Shown piece after piece: positions 55,325 to 64,000 of a stretch of DNA of 64,000 nucleotides. A program made the position numbers and the translations under genes. Every line of letters begins with the position of its first letter. Position 1 is the stretch's first letter. Under the pieces are notes generated by a model. That model ran no database searches and was not told where the DNA came from. It saw only the letters and a program-made list of their open reading frames with translations. Source of the stretch: Yponomeuta sedellus (lineage: Eukaryota; Arthropoda; Insecta; Lepidoptera; Yponomeutidae); the NCBI GenBank assembly GCA_934045075.1, contig OW203734.1, positions 5,225,274 through 5,289,273 on the forward strand. The letters are read 5' to 3'.

Positions 55325-56518
55325 ATATGGAATGAAGAAGAAAGATAGATGAAACATATATATATATATGTTTCATCTAGCTTTTTTCTTCATTCCACAT
55401 CCTTTCCTTCATCCTGTCCACAAGTCTAAACCGAAGCAATATTCTTTTGATCGTGAGGAAATAAGCTAGAAGTGCGTACACACTTCACCGCTTGAAATTG
55501 CCAGAGACCTACGACCTACACCAGCGTAGCCGAAATTATTCCCTCCCACTCTGCACATTCTTCAGTCTGCTCGAGAGAAAATAGACTATACAGCGCATTG
55601 TTCAAGACGGGGGTATAGTCTATTAGCTTTTAGAATATACCTCGGCTACTATCGGATATATTCGTGTAATACAAATATCGGAACTAATAATATTGGCCTT
55701 TTTGTATCTACTTAATGAGATGATTTATACATCGTCCAGTGGTATCTTCACTCACACTAGATGGGTGAAGGGACCGCTCCGACGCTGTAGTGCCTGGGTC
55801 ATGGTTTTATAGATGGTGTAGGCTTGCCCAGCACATATACCATCCTGACAGCTTAGTCGGCCTAGCCCACAGGAAAGACTAGTCAATACGTGCGGAAAAA
55901 TATCGGAACTAATATGACACTTAATCGGCAAAAATTGGCGAAAACCGAAGCCTACTCTAGAGCCCGAGGTATATTCTAAAATCTAACAGACTGACATTGA
56001 CATCAATCCACGGTGGACACACGTGGTGATGTGGTAATTAAGCCCGTACTCTCTCTGAGGAATCCTGTGCCCTACAGAGAGACGAATATAGGCTGCATTA
56101 TATTACGCCAAAGTGCGCGAAACTGGCGTGCCTGTGCGCAACGACTAATGAGGGTGATGAAGCGAAGGTGATCTGGCAGGATCGTGGCAAGTGGCAGTCC
56201 CTGTTCTCTGCCAGCCAGCGCAGTGATCATTATCACAGGGATAATAAAGACCAGTTCGAGGGGGCGCAAACGTCAGTCAAAAACCGGCTTATAGCAAGTT
56301 CACGTTCTTTGTCTCACCCCACAGTCATTGGCCAGTTTCAAATTATACGATAGCCAAAAAACGTCTTGAGCAAAAAGGTGAGTTTTATGGAAGATGTTTA
56401 CCAGCGTCTATACTAACTTGTCAGACAGTAGTCCAGTGAGAGGTATGGACACGAAGAAGCCAGCGTTGTGTACCGTCCCTACAAGGGATCTCTTCCAATC
56501 CTGACAGGCCAGGTCAAA
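43833..56518 (-). CDS. SLC22-family (Orct-like) organic ion transporter, 3' five exons
   Basis: Coding exons in order are 56418-56518, 53392-53546, 47707-48339, 44904-45082 and 43833-44009. Intron phases (2, 1, 1, 0) keep one frame and all borders are GT-AG. The first present exon has CQDWKRSLVGTVHNAGFF and the MFS loop motif, completed across the junction as GLLSDKFGRRLAL. The second ends FEFLEPAFGGGVYT. The third opens LELVGPKGR, contains SESFRWFFSKGRYEEGLEVL, a basic cytoplasmic loop and DRFGRKKV. The fourth has AAEVFPTNYRTS, and the last has LPET and a hydrophilic tail. About 412 of roughly 540 residues are here. The first TM helix and large extracellular loop are missing and expected beyond the right edge. 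The protein should be a 12-TM plasma-membrane carrier; substrate unknown. Confidence 0.9.
44010..44903 (-). other. SLC22 last intron
   Basis: This 894-bp intron is AT-rich. No transposon of the main families was recognised. Confidence 0.5.
45083..47706 (-). other. SLC22 intron with dispersed repeats
   Basis: It contains a LINE-tail scrap at 45245-45325 (GAGAGCCGAAGTTCGGGC, then AGTGGACTGAAACCGGCTG). It contains a SINE-like piece at 46105-46275 with a GGGCTTGAAATTGCCTATCC word shared with 52960 and 55490. It also contains the repeat copy at 46421-46620. The remainder is unrecognised. Confidence 0.5.
46421..46620 (+). repeat. About 195-bp dispersed repeat, copy 1
   Basis: It matches 55692-55885 over nearly its whole length with few differences (GTCCAGTGGTATCTTCACTC, then AGTGCCTGGG, GGTGTAGGCTTGCCC). 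Part of it also appears near 11022-11060. No coding sense or TIR was found, and the family is unknown. Confidence 0.75.
49577..49915 (+). mobile_element. 5S-rRNA-derived SINE, complete copy
   Basis: The head reads GCCCGAGTGATCTCAAACGA, then TCACGAAGGTTAAGCAAC and GTGCATGGATGGGTAAA. It follows 5S rRNA through helix III, box A, the intermediate element and most of box C. The body is GCTTCGCAAGGCACGTTAAA, then GGTGCCGGCTGTCGTC. The tail has CCTGGCCCCCGTGATGGAG and ends GGGGACATAATGGGTTGATG followed by GATGATGG repeats. This is the copy closest to 5S and the reference for the family here. Confidence 0.85.
50055..50325 (-). mobile_element. tRNA-derived SINE (fourth type)
   Basis: The minus-strand head reads CCTCTGTGGCGAAGTGGTAG, then GGTCCCGGGTTCGAATCCCG, with a good T-arm (CCGGG/CCCGG). 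The body has GGTTCCCGCGATACAGGGTA. It ends in ATGTTATGTATG repeats and ATTTCATAC/AAAGATGAAATAAAT. The same 3' end recurs alone at 52505-52560, implying a LINE partner with that tail. Confidence 0.7.
50370..50815 (-). pseudogene. Jockey/CR1-type LINE C-terminal fragment
   Basis: A 125-codon minus-strand frame reads LQKRAMRCILGLKYRDSCRE, then NLREVGIMTMAGEYIYQSL, later YHSIETRHRNRIRLP and LVQGIIFYNKIP. This is the thumb-region tail of Jockey- or CR1-clade reverse transcriptases (RTxIxxLP..YN.LP pattern). The frame is open here but the catalytic RT and endonuclease are absent, so it is 5'-truncated. Confidence 0.8.
51025..51215. mobile_element. Chimeric tRNA-like SINE with inverted tails
   Basis: It starts GCACTAACCCGTGCTAAGG and TTTAAAAACCTATTTAGAGG. 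After a deletion it joins the opposite strand's tRNA-like half (GGCACGGATAGCCAGAGG, then GGTTCGAATCCCGG) and ends in the inverted tail. The middle of one copy has recombined with the other. Confidence 0.7.
53042..53245 (-). mobile_element. tRNA-like SINE copy
   Basis: Nearly full-length minus-strand copy with tail, T-arm, D-arm and CTGTATTAC end, then TTGTCCTTAGCACGGGTTAG. It lies in the SLC22 intron, 147 bases from exon 53392-53546. Confidence 0.8.
53867..53931. repeat. TA microsatellite left of transposon
   Basis: A run of about 30 TA units directly abuts the transposon. A matching run lies at 55259-55320 on the other side, so the element inserted in, or the run grew around, a TA tract. 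The preceding bases (53845-53875) form a palindrome around TATATACATATATA. Confidence 0.9.
53932..55258 (+). mobile_element. Complete Tc1/mariner-superfamily transposon (DD41D type)
   Basis: The inverted ends are identical for 20 bp (TACTGGGTGGCGCAAAAGTA), flanked by TA. One uninterrupted transposase gene occupies most of the 1327 bp. With perfect ends and an open frame, this is the only apparently intact mobile element in the window and is probably young. It lies in an SLC22 intron, opposite to that gene's direction. Confidence 0.9.
54056..55141 (+). CDS. Mariner-type transposase, DD41D, apparently intact
   Basis: It is 361 residues from an ATG 124 bases inside the left end to a stop about 117 bases before the right end. 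Residues 1-60 form the first helix-turn-helix (DUF4817-like, FTPQERGIIVSMFLRN). Then comes a GRPR-like hook (KSGRPRTGRS, 64-72). A second HTH (RRRATQLGISRRTLQRIL) lies at about 92-109. The DDE domain has Asp159 (MSDEAHFHLSG), Asp252 (WFQQDGATAHTA) and Asp294 (SPDFFLWGF), with 41 residues between the last two. A DD41D spacing is described for rosa/Visitor-type mariner relatives. It should cut and paste at TA. No defect was seen; activity is not shown. Confidence 0.92.
   Translation: MDRFTPQERGIIVSMFLRNNSSVIRTQREFCRRFPHRPAPIGRTIRRFATRLEATGSTLDRPKSGRPRTGRSAENIDAVREDVEECPETSTRRRATQLGISRRTLQRILVKDLKMFPYKTQMTHQLLPADHRARLDYCQRVINLNLEEDDFPSKLVMSDEAHFHLSGHVNKQNNRFWGTDNPRIIQETPLHPLKVTVWCGICVDRVIGPYFFEDAGGNAITVTGERYRTMLREFLIPSLDELGLEHIWFQQDGATAHTARDTMDLVIDAFPGRVISRFGDLPWPARSPDLTSPDFFLWGFLKSRVYVKKPQTLAALKENIRQEITNISQEVLRQVMQNVINRAQMCINCGGHHLKDIIFKS
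55322..55410. repeat. Palindrome next to TA tract
   Basis: AAGGATATGGAATGAAGAAG at the left and CTTCATTCCACATCCTTTCC at the right pair around a centre at about 55365 in a TATATATA run, with arms of about 42 bp. It probably forms a cruciform with the TA tract. It has no coding content. Confidence 0.75.
55692..55885 (+). repeat. About 195-bp dispersed repeat, copy 2
   Basis: Same sequence as 46421-46620 with few differences. The two copies lie in two introns of the same gene, in the same orientation. Confidence 0.75.
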
Positions 56519-56637
56519 CTGCGAACAAAATAAAATAAAAACATCAAGAAAAATATGTGTAGAGACGTCCTCGATAAACAGTTTGATCAGCATAAAAATA
56601 TATTTATATAATTTAGTGATTCGCGAAACTCATACAT

Positions 56638-56786
56638 AGTTATATATTGAACGGGTCTAATCGCGATTATTTATTTATTATTTACCCGAGACTACGGCAA
56701 CTGTAACGCTGCCGAAACGTCGGGAAATGAGGTAATCACGTTTTACTTAATAAATAATCGCGATTAGACCCGTTTAATATATAACT
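56638..56786. mobile_element. Foldback MITE with about 38-bp inverted repeats
   Basis: AGTTATATATTGAACGGGTC at the left and its complement at the right continue to GCGATTATTTATT. The interior of about 70 bp contains GCTGCCGAAACGTCGGG. A degraded relative is at 40671-40791. Confidence 0.75.
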
Positions 56787-56829
56787 GTAGTTATTTCAAT
56801 AAATAAATATATTTACCAGTATATGTATT

Positions 56830-56972
56830 TAAGCCATGTCAGAGGCCTTATGGGTGGCTTGATAACTCTGCATGACAGTAAGGCCCGCCACTGTCTTACA
56901 ATCTGTAAGGTCTAACCTTCCTGCGATGCAAGCATAGACCCGTGCCCTAGTACAGGGATTGATATCAAAGTA
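56830..56972 (+). mobile_element. 5S-derived SINE tail fragment
   Basis: AAGCCATGTCAGAGGCC, then GTAAGGCCCGCCACTG, then ACCTTCCTGCGATGCAAGC, and GGGATTGATATC. This is the 3' half only, on the plus strand. Confidence 0.7.
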
Positions 56973-58800
56973 TAATATAAATAATATCAGTAAGGTAAAA
57001 TTCGATGTGCTAGCAATTCGTGTGATCGGATTCAATAAACTCAGCCTCGTATGAAGGCGAAAAGTGAATAGTTACCCCGTATAATACTCGTAGCTATATA
57101 ATTTTTCGCGATAGCCCAGAGTTTTATGAATTAGCATTCACCTGTGTACCCAAAGTATACATTTTAAACTTGTAAGACCGATGTAACTTATGGGCAGAAG
57201 TGCAGAAAATATGGATACGAGGAGTAACAGCAGCCATAACATCTTCTTCTTCTTCAGGCTATATTGTGTAGTCCACTGGTGGATATAGCCCTCCCCTAAT
57301 GAACACTGCCGGCAGATGCTGGATGCGGCAACCCATAACATATCATGAATAAAATACCTTGCCTTACATATATAAAACAACACACGACATAGTGTAGTGT
57401 AATTAACTGTAGAGTAATTTTGTCATATTAAAATCGATAACGCATAGATTCTGCCGCACACAATCACACTCTCAAACACAAGACTCAAACACTCGCGCAC
57501 ACACCCACACACTCTCACATTCACACTCTAACACCCTCTCTCTTACACACACACACACACTCAAATTCACACTCACACTCTAACAAACACTCCCTCTCTC
57601 TCTCACACACACACATACACCCTTACACTCTTCATCGTCTCACAATTAGGCACTTAGCTAGGCTAATTACTGAAACTATCCTGTATGTAATGTTGCGCTA
57701 TGTTATGTTGGTTTGCAATGTTTCATAAAAAATCGCTTTCTAAAAACTGCTTTTGTCAACCTCTTCTAGCTCTGTTCATTCTTACCCAACTCGCAGTAAA
57801 ATCTATTATCAGGTCTATGTACAAATTATGACGATAGGTCATAATTACAAATATATTTTTCATTATCTGAAATCGAAATTATAAAATTTCGATTTCAGAT
57901 AATGGAAAATATATTTGTAATCGTTACCCAACCATTTTTTTTCCGCTACGATAAGGAAATTCTCCTCTGATTTCCTAATATTAAGTGAAATAACCAATTC
58001 AGTGTTCAGACTTAAGTACTGCGTACCTAAGTACGTACGGACTACGTACACAGGTGCTTTCCTTTCGTTCATACTTATCTGGATCATACTGTACAGTCGA
58101 CAGCACGTCAACCTTTACATGTTTGCACTCTACTCAGTTACCTTAAAGCGACTTTGCAAAAAAATGTAAAGGCAGAACTTGGGCAGACCTGAGCCAAGTT
58201 TAATTAAATTTGTAAATTTATATGTGTCTATTGTCATGTCGATTCAGTAAGATCGTCGATCACTTCGTTGGTCACTTCGTCGGTCACCTCGTCGTTCACC
58301 TCACACTCACTTATGAGTAACCTTAATTTTACCTTCAGAACCCAAAAATATGAGAAAATAGAAAAAATATGAAAGAAACATTCCTTGCATAGGGGTGGAC
58401 ACTAATATTGTTTCAGTCGAAGTCGTAGGCTATAATTTGTTTCGCATATTTTGGCAAAACGATGCTATAAAAAAATCTTACAAACATGTTGCGTTGTCTA
58501 AAATTGTACAGTCTAAGTATTTCCTAGCCTAAATCTGTTGAAATGTATAAAAAAGATTATATCATTGGCAGTATACAGTGTATCCAAGTCGCTGGCATAA
58601 GAAGCAATTCTCGTGGGGTTACCATACGAGTAAAATAAAAATGCCACGATTACTGATTTATTCGCTTGCAGGTCGTTCAGTGATTTGTATTCTTTAAAAA
58701 TATAAGCAATACATTCCTTACATAATAATATCGAGCCTACTAGTGCGTACATTACAAAAAAAAAACGATGACATCTGAACTAATGTTAATCTGAACTAAT
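56973..58800. other. Low-complexity and unrecognised DNA, with hairpin
   Basis: A LINE-tail repeat lies at 57243-57340. A CA/CT-rich simple-sequence tract lies at 57460-57640. A hairpin with about 37-bp arms (GATTTCAGATAATG and inverse) lies at 57842-57922. A short repeat of GGTCACTTCGTC type lies at 58248-58305. No exon of the SLC22 N-terminus could be identified here. Hydrophobic frames at 57138-57383 do not match the family. Confidence 0.5.
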
Positions 58801-58804
58801 TAAA

Positions 58805-58862
58805 CGTTGCGGGTTCGAATCCCGGCATGGGTGAAATTTTTAGCCTCTAAATAGGTTTTTAA
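58805..58862 (+). mobile_element. tRNA-like SINE 3' fragment
   Basis: GCGGGTTCGAATCCCGGCAT followed by the tail TTTTTAGCCTCTAAATAGG. Only the T-arm and tail remain. Confidence 0.75.
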
Positions 58863-60870
58863 TTAAACGTCACGCACAAGTGAGTGTGATGTGAGCTCAC
58901 GATCGAATTAACCCTTTCATGGGTACACGAACTTCTTGCCAATGCCAATATAGTAAAATAGCTGGTGCCCGCGACTTTGTCTGCGCAGGATTAGTTCAGA
59001 ACGCGTTGGCGGCATATCAAGTAGCCTTTGTCTCAATTCAGATCTTTGTCTATCTGTACAGTATTCATGTAATTTCATTCAGCCATTATAGTCTAATTGA
59101 GTACTAACAATCATCTATACTACTTGAAAAACATTGCCATATGCAATATTATATAATAATCAGTGGTCGGAGTAGGTATATTGAATTAAGGTCACTGACA
59201 TCAAACGTATATGTTAATATGGATACGCCTCCGAGTTTCCGGATTATTATGATAAAAATACCGAAACATCGAAATTATTACATGAAACTAGTTAAAAATG
59301 TATCAATACTCTCAACGCTATGCTGCTAGTGGCGTAGATGACCAGAATTTAATAGTAAAAAATGACTGGTGAGTAAAAACCTTGTTGTAGTAAAAGTGTT
59401 GGAGTAAAAGCCTAAGCATGTATAAAATGATATAATAATAATATTCATTTCAACACACGACATCCGGCAAACAGGGTCTTTTGTCCTCTTATCTCTATGC
59501 TCAACGCATCTGACCAATTAGAATCAAGTATCCAGGATGACTCATTGACTGTTTGTTCGAAAACATTGCGCTCGCACCGACATCCAGACCAAGTGGCTCA
59601 CTCACTTATTTCGGTTCGTGGAGTGCGCTTATTTTATGTGTTGTGAATATCTTGACTTGACCCTGGCTTGTTTACTGTCTTCTGAAATCTACTTAAAACG
59701 ACGAATTTGGCTTATAACTACGGACATCGATTTATTACTCTTGGATTGGGCCCATTTGAAGTTGTTTTTGTACGGGTAAGTTTTAATTATTTTCACTATT
59801 TAAGAAGGTTTTAGAACTTGGAAACAGTTAAAAAAATCACTTTATAGCAATCATCACAGCGCATGAGAGTCCGGTTTACCAAATTTTTGGAAACTCCGGT
59901 ACATTCCGGAAGAAAACAAGAAAACAACAGAAAACAAAAAAACAAGTATCTAAAATCAATATACCTACTCCGACCACTGATAATAATAGACAGAATATTC
60001 TTTCGATTTAAGAGACTTAAATAACAACATAGTACACTACAATTATTCCTTAATCATTAATCTTATTTCCTCCAGCAACTTTCCGTCGTAAGGTTGTCTG
60101 GAAGAAATTGCTTTTAGCAATAAGGCCGCCAATTGTACTTTGTATCATTACATGTTTTATAATATGTGCTCTGGTGTACAATAAAGAATATTCTTATCTT
60201 ATCTTACAATTGGCGGCCTTATTATAGTAGGATTATCAATGCTTAATATTAATAATATTTTCGCCTTTACTTAAAGGTTTAATATCCCCAAATAATTACT
60301 TGCATAAGATGAAAATGCAAAATTAGATAAATCGACTTCAAAAAAAGACTAACGAAGAAGGAGGAATAGTGGAAGTCAGTAATTTTTTTCGATTGAATTT
60401 GCATAAATCCTAGAGTTTGCGAGCGGTGCTGAGAGCGAAAATTAAAGCACTCTAACTACCTGTTAATTGACAAATATTTTTGAAAAAAAGATCATATTTT
60501 AATCAAAACTGTTGTTATACGGATTTTACTCATTTATTACTCGTTTTGGCACTTTTCCAGGTGCCGTGGTCTCGGATGACTGAGGTGACAGGCTCTTTTT
60601 GAAAGCATTAACTGTCAGTTTACTACCCTCGGCAAAAATTATTTTAGTAATTATTTTGCCGTTGTCCGCGAAAGGGTTATTTGACAGATGTAATAGAGTC
60701 GAGAATCGAACTCCCTTTGTTTTAAACGTAACTTCATAGAAATAAGGGTCAATATCCCACCTGCACTACTAGTTCACTTCACCGCCGTAGCGCTGTGGTA
60801 GCTTAATTTACTGGATACGAATTCGATCGAACTCACGAGCGAAGGGCGCTAGTGAATAGCACGGCTGATT
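58863..60870. other. Mostly unrecognised DNA with a LINE 3' tail
   Basis: At 60085-60215 there is a LINE-tail sequence (GGTTGTCTGGAAGAAATTGC, then GTGTACAATAAAGAATATTC) ending in TTATC repeats. At 24685-24760 and 23810-23850 related words occur. No gene is supported. A possible donor (GGGTAAGT near 59775) has no identifiable coding partner. Confidence 0.45.
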
Positions 60871-61011
60871 AGTGAGTGAATGCTGCTAAATTAGACGAAT
60901 TGTCTGCGAACTACAATTCATGGTTGACTATGTCATTTAGATTTGCATGGCAAAGTCGATTAAACCACAGATTATCAAATAATTCCTTAAAATTGGTAGA
61001 GTTATTTCGAT

Positions 61012-61388
61012 ATCAATCGATATCAACCCTTGTATGTCCCCACTGCTGGGGCACGGGTCTCTACCTGCATGACAGGAAGGTTAGGCCATACTCCACCACG
61101 GGGGCCAAGTCCGGGTTGGCGGAGGATTGTAAGACAGTGGCGGGCCTTAACGTCAGAAGTTATCAAGCCGCCCATAAGGCCTCTGACATGGCTTAACGAC
61201 TGCCATTACATGACAGCTGGCACCAACGGCTTAACGTGCCATGCGAAGCACGGAAGCGCTCGGAAAAAATGCCCCTAGCGGTAGTCACGGGACGGTCACC
61301 CATCCTGCACCTGACCGCGCCTGTTGTAGCTTAACTCAAGTGATTGATTCCAATTACTCGGTTCGGCTAGGCCACGAGGGCTTCGTGT
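61012..61388 (-). mobile_element. 5S-derived SINE, complete minus-strand copy
   Basis: On the minus strand it reads CTCGTGGCCTAGCCGAACCG, ATCACTTGAGTTAAGC, GGATGGGTGACCGTC, then CGCTTCCGTGCTTCGCATGG. The tail follows, with ACCCGGACTTGGCCCCCGTG and GGGGACATACAAGGGTTGA. It is about 375 bp and almost complete, with box A-like and box C-like motifs preserved. Confidence 0.85.
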
Positions 61389-61479
61389 CAAAGTCATTTC
61401 GCTGGGGTCCAATAGCAAACACTGACACGATATTTTTACACACTAGTAAACTTTCCTGTACTTAGAGTTAATATTATTA

Positions 61480-62332
61480 CAGTTTGTCAAATTAAATAGA
61501 CTATTCTCGAATAAATTCTCTGGTGCAATTGAAAAATATGTGCTCCACATCGCCCTTCTCAAAGCGGACTGTACTTCGTAGCTATGTCTAAATGACAGCA
61601 TCACTGCTCAGATTAAATAAACTATTTTAGATTAAAACTTCGGTGCAGTTGAAAAATATGTGCTCCACATCGCCCTTCTCAAAGCGGACTGTACTTCGTA
61701 GCTATGTCCAAATATCAGCATCACTGCTCAGATTAAATAGACTATTTTAGATTAAAACTTCGGTGCAGTTGAAAAATATGTGCTCCACATCGCCCTTCTC
61801 AAAGCGGACTGTACTTCGTAGCTATGTCCAAATGTCAGCATCACTGCTCAGATTAAGTAGACTATTTTAGATTAAAACTTAGGTGCAGTTGAAAACTATG
61901 TGCTCCACATCGCCCTTCTCAAAGCGGACTATACTTTGTAGCTATGTCCAAATGTCAGCATCACTGCTCAGATTAAATAGACTATTTTAAGATTAAAACT
62001 TCGGTGCAGTTGAAAAATATGTGCTCCACATCGCCCTTCTCAAAGCGGACTGTACTTCGTAGCTATGTCCAAATATCAGCATCACTGCTCAGATTAAGTA
62101 GACTATTTTAGATTAAAACTTAGGTGCTGTTGAAAAATATGTGCTCCACATCGCCCTTCTCAAAGCGGACTGTACTTCGTAGGTATGTCCAAATGTCAGC
62201 ATCACTGCTCAGATTAAATAGACTATTTTAGATTAAAACTTAGGTGCAGTTGAAAAATATGTGCTCCACATCGCCCTTCTCAAAGCGGTTTGTACTTTAT
62301 AGGTATGTCCAAATGTCAGCATCACTGCAGCC
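61480..62332. repeat. Tandem satellite array, 7 units of 120 bp
   Basis: The word GTGCTCCACATCGCCCTTCT recurs with starts 120 bp apart (about 61540, 61660, 61780, 61900, 62021, 62141, 62261), with one unit 121 bp. Units differ by a few substitutions. No open frame runs through all units and no similarity to the other repeats was noticed. Confidence 0.95.
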
Positions 62333-62390
62333 ATTATGAAAAGTGTCAAATTAAGCTACCATTACGTACGAGTCCGGGACCAGCTGAAAT

Positions 62391-62608
62391 GAATCTCATT
62401 AAAGCGTCCACGAGCGTAGCATCAAAAGTGACCACCTTGTTACAGTTTAAATAGGGTAACAACTCGATCAAAGTAGATTTTCCAAGCTCTGCCACTTTTC
62501 ACTTGACTGTAGGTCAAAAATCTACCACATAAAGATACCGAAATGTTGTTTTTAACTATTCTGCATCCACTTTTGATGCTACGCTCGTGGACGCTTTAAT
62601 GAGATTCG
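62391..62608. mobile_element. MITE with 40-bp inverted repeats
   Basis: GAATCTCATTAAAGCGTCCA at the left and its complement TGGACGCTTTAATGAGATTC at the right extend for about 40 bp with no mismatch noticed (inner part GAGCGTAGCATCAAAAGTG). The 135-bp centre is non-coding. Confidence 0.8.
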
Positions 62609-62881
62609 GTTCTCTGCCTTTTTGAAGAAACATTTTCGGCCGATTATTATTTGGCAACTAACGTTTCAAATAATATTATTTTGCGGAATAATCATTTGCC
62701 AACTATTCTTATATTTTTTTTGATTTCCCAACCTCGTAGTTGCCAACTATTTGTTTGGTTTGCTTTTTATAATGAAATCTTTCAAAATGCCAACTAGCGT
62801 AGCGTATATTTAAGTAGCGTATATTTTACGCGTAATATTCATTCGGTCGGCCAAAATTTTTCTGCAAAAAGGCAGAGAACC
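62608..62881. mobile_element. Second MITE, abutting the first
   Basis: GGTTCTCTGCCTTTTTGAAG at the left and its near complement at the right (ending GGCAGAGAACC) are inverted ends with several mismatches further in. The interior repeats TTGCCAACTA words at about 62696, 62740 and 62790. Confidence 0.65.
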
Positions 62882-63067
62882 TTCGGTCTTACATGTTCAA
62901 CCTAACACGCTCCTTCGCGCTCCGCTACGCTACGCGCTTCGTCGCACCTATATTTTTGTCGCAGATTGAGTCTCGTCGGCCACCCCTCTAGCCAGTAATA
63001 TTTACATTCCCAGTAATATTTTTCTTAAATTAAAAATGCAAATAATTTTTTTTTATCATAAAATCAA

Positions 63068-63320
63068 TAAAAATTCCACCCATGCCGGGATTCGAACCCG
63101 CGACCTCTGGCTATGCGTGCCAGCGCTCTTTCAAACTGAGCTAATGGGCGACTCACCGGCATCAGTGAAATTTCGAACCTCTTTACAATATTCTCTGTAT
63201 TACGTTCAAGCAGCGACATCTGGCTGAAATAAATTGTATCACTTACAGTCCCGACTACCTACTGTGCAGTTAGGTTTTTACATCGGAATGATATCGCTGT
63301 ACCCACATGATTAGGTATAT
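63068..63320 (-). mobile_element. tRNA-like SINE, long form
   Basis: On the plus strand it runs from CCACCCATGCCGGGATTCG through the D-arm (AGCTAATGGGCGACTC) and on to the extra end block GCAGCGACATCTGGCTGAA and GGAATGATATCGCTGTACCC. It is the same long form as at 37150-37930. Confidence 0.8.
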
Positions 63321-63327
63321 TCTTTTT

Positions 63328-63456
63328 AATGCACTAACCCGTGCTAAGGACAATTTTGAAAACCTATTCAGAGGCTAAAAATTCCACCTAAGCCGGGATT
63401 CGAAACCGCGACCTCTGGCTATCCGTGCCAGCGCTCCTTCCAACTGAGCTAAAGTG
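63328..63456 (-). mobile_element. tRNA-like SINE, 3'-half copy in tandem
   Basis: It starts GCACTAACCCGTGCTAAGG directly after the previous copy and ends in the D-arm (AACTGAGCTAAAG), so the second unit is truncated. Tandem arrangement of the family. Confidence 0.75.
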
Positions 63457-64000
63457 ATTTACAAATTTGCTAGTATCTGAATCAGAGGTTATTTCACATG
63501 CTATTTAGACTGTAATAGGTTATTTAGTCAGTACACGGTCAACTGGCTTTATTGTTATATTTTTAACCTGCCCCAGTCCTAAACTTCCGAGCGGTTACGA
63601 TTCAATGTCAAATTTGCGCGTTTTGTGTTCTATTCAGTGGTACCAATAGATCAGTAGAATAGCATAAAACAGAATACTCCCACTATTCTTCTTTATGTCG
63701 TCTTAGTGACAAAGCTATTGTATTACATTTATAGGGAAGAGCGGGTGATCGTGCTCTTCCACTATAAAGGGAAATTTCCCGCCAGGCAGATCGTATGCCT
63801 GGGGACGGCCGGTCCAACTGTTTTTAGTCGGACGTTATATTTATGGTATGTCATTGAAACATTTTGGTTGCGCGATGCAGGAATGTTGGAGTTTGTAGTG
63901 CGCGCGCAGAGTTGACATGTGCTCGCCACACATTATTATGTATTGTTTATGTATGAATTTATATTTCTTTCAAGGTTTATGTAGTTTATTCTTTTCATTA
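63457..64000. other. Unrecognised DNA at right edge
   Basis: A 69-codon frame at 63706-63915 has no domain. No SLC22 N-terminal exon was recognised on the minus strand. Confidence 0.4.

Larger units (their letters stand above)
53547..56417 (-). other. SLC22 intron containing an intact mariner-type transposon
   Basis: It contains a LINE-tail fragment at 53590-53810 (minus strand: RRTHFDKIGDVLAKGK, then RRACMPRLM), long TA microsatellites, the transposon at 53932-55258, a hairpin at 55322-55410, and the dispersed repeat at 55692-55885. A second LINE-tail scrap is at 56110-56215. Confidence 0.65.

Noticed and set aside
57138..57383. Hydrophobic minus-strand frame as N-terminal exon of the SLC22 gene
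   Set aside because: No match to the conserved N-terminal pattern or the Cys-rich extracellular loop, no suitable phase-0 donor, and it overlaps a dispersed LINE-tail repeat.
61480..62332. Regular repeat spacing reminiscent of a CRISPR array
   Set aside because: The whole 120-bp unit is conserved with no variable spacers, and the window is eukaryotic. It is a satellite.

Overview
The window is insect nuclear DNA, most likely from a moth or butterfly. It is AT-rich, with split host genes, GT-AG introns and dense old transposon debris. The debris includes endonuclease-reverse-transcriptase LINE ends, a Helitron with an OTU-protease piece, 5S- and tRNA-derived SINEs, piggyBac-like, Harbinger-like and mariner-like DNA elements and many foldback MITEs. 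The lepidopteran assignment is an inference from repeat style and protein similarity remembered from those genomes.

Three host genes are supported. RPL36 (large-subunit ribosomal protein eL36) is complete on the minus strand at 13803-15931, with three coding exons, a short non-coding first exon and a TOP-like start near 16126. A BUD22/SRFBP1-family ribosome-biogenesis gene is complete on the plus strand at 17253-19976, with three coding exons and about 579 residues. The two are divergent and share about 1.1 kb of intergenic DNA. The 3' five coding exons of an SLC22-family (Orct-like) membrane transporter lie on the minus strand between 43833 and 56518. Its N-terminal exon or exons were not found and probably lie beyond 64000.

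Layout. 1-5737: LINE remnants, two short TIR elements and a hairpin. 5738-12245: a large palindrome with two oppositely oriented arms, each carrying a broken THAP zinc-finger gene with several short exons, with later insertions. 12480-13230: LINE 3' end plus a tRNA-like SINE. 13800-20010: RPL36 and SRFBP1. 20098-21600: a 5S-derived SINE split by a piggyBac-like insertion. 22040-24610: Helitron remains and a MITE. 24870-25950: a GC-rich, poly-A-tailed retroposon with a 14-bp target duplication. 26998-27398: a piggyBac-type transposase fragment. 28140-31000: SINE, LINE and MITE pieces. 31354-31938: a Harbinger-like element. 32438-34240: a foldback element and a 368-bp tandem array of SINE-derived units. 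35000-43300: mostly unrecognised AT-rich DNA with a long-TIR mariner derivative and inverted SINE pairs. 43690-56518: the SLC22 transporter, whose introns hold SINEs, a Jockey-like LINE end and an apparently intact DD41D mariner-type transposon at 53932-55258. 56600-64000: foldbacks, a 5S-SINE copy, a 120-bp satellite array and abutting MITEs.

Functionally, RPL36 and the SRFBP1 homologue both belong to ribosome production, and the SLC22 gene is a plasma-membrane solute carrier. The rest is mobile DNA, most of it visibly broken. The most interesting signals are structural: the THAP palindrome, the 5S-SINE family and its 368-bp amplification, the piggyBac-like element full of GGGAAATAATTTCCC palindromes, and the intact DD41D transposase gene.
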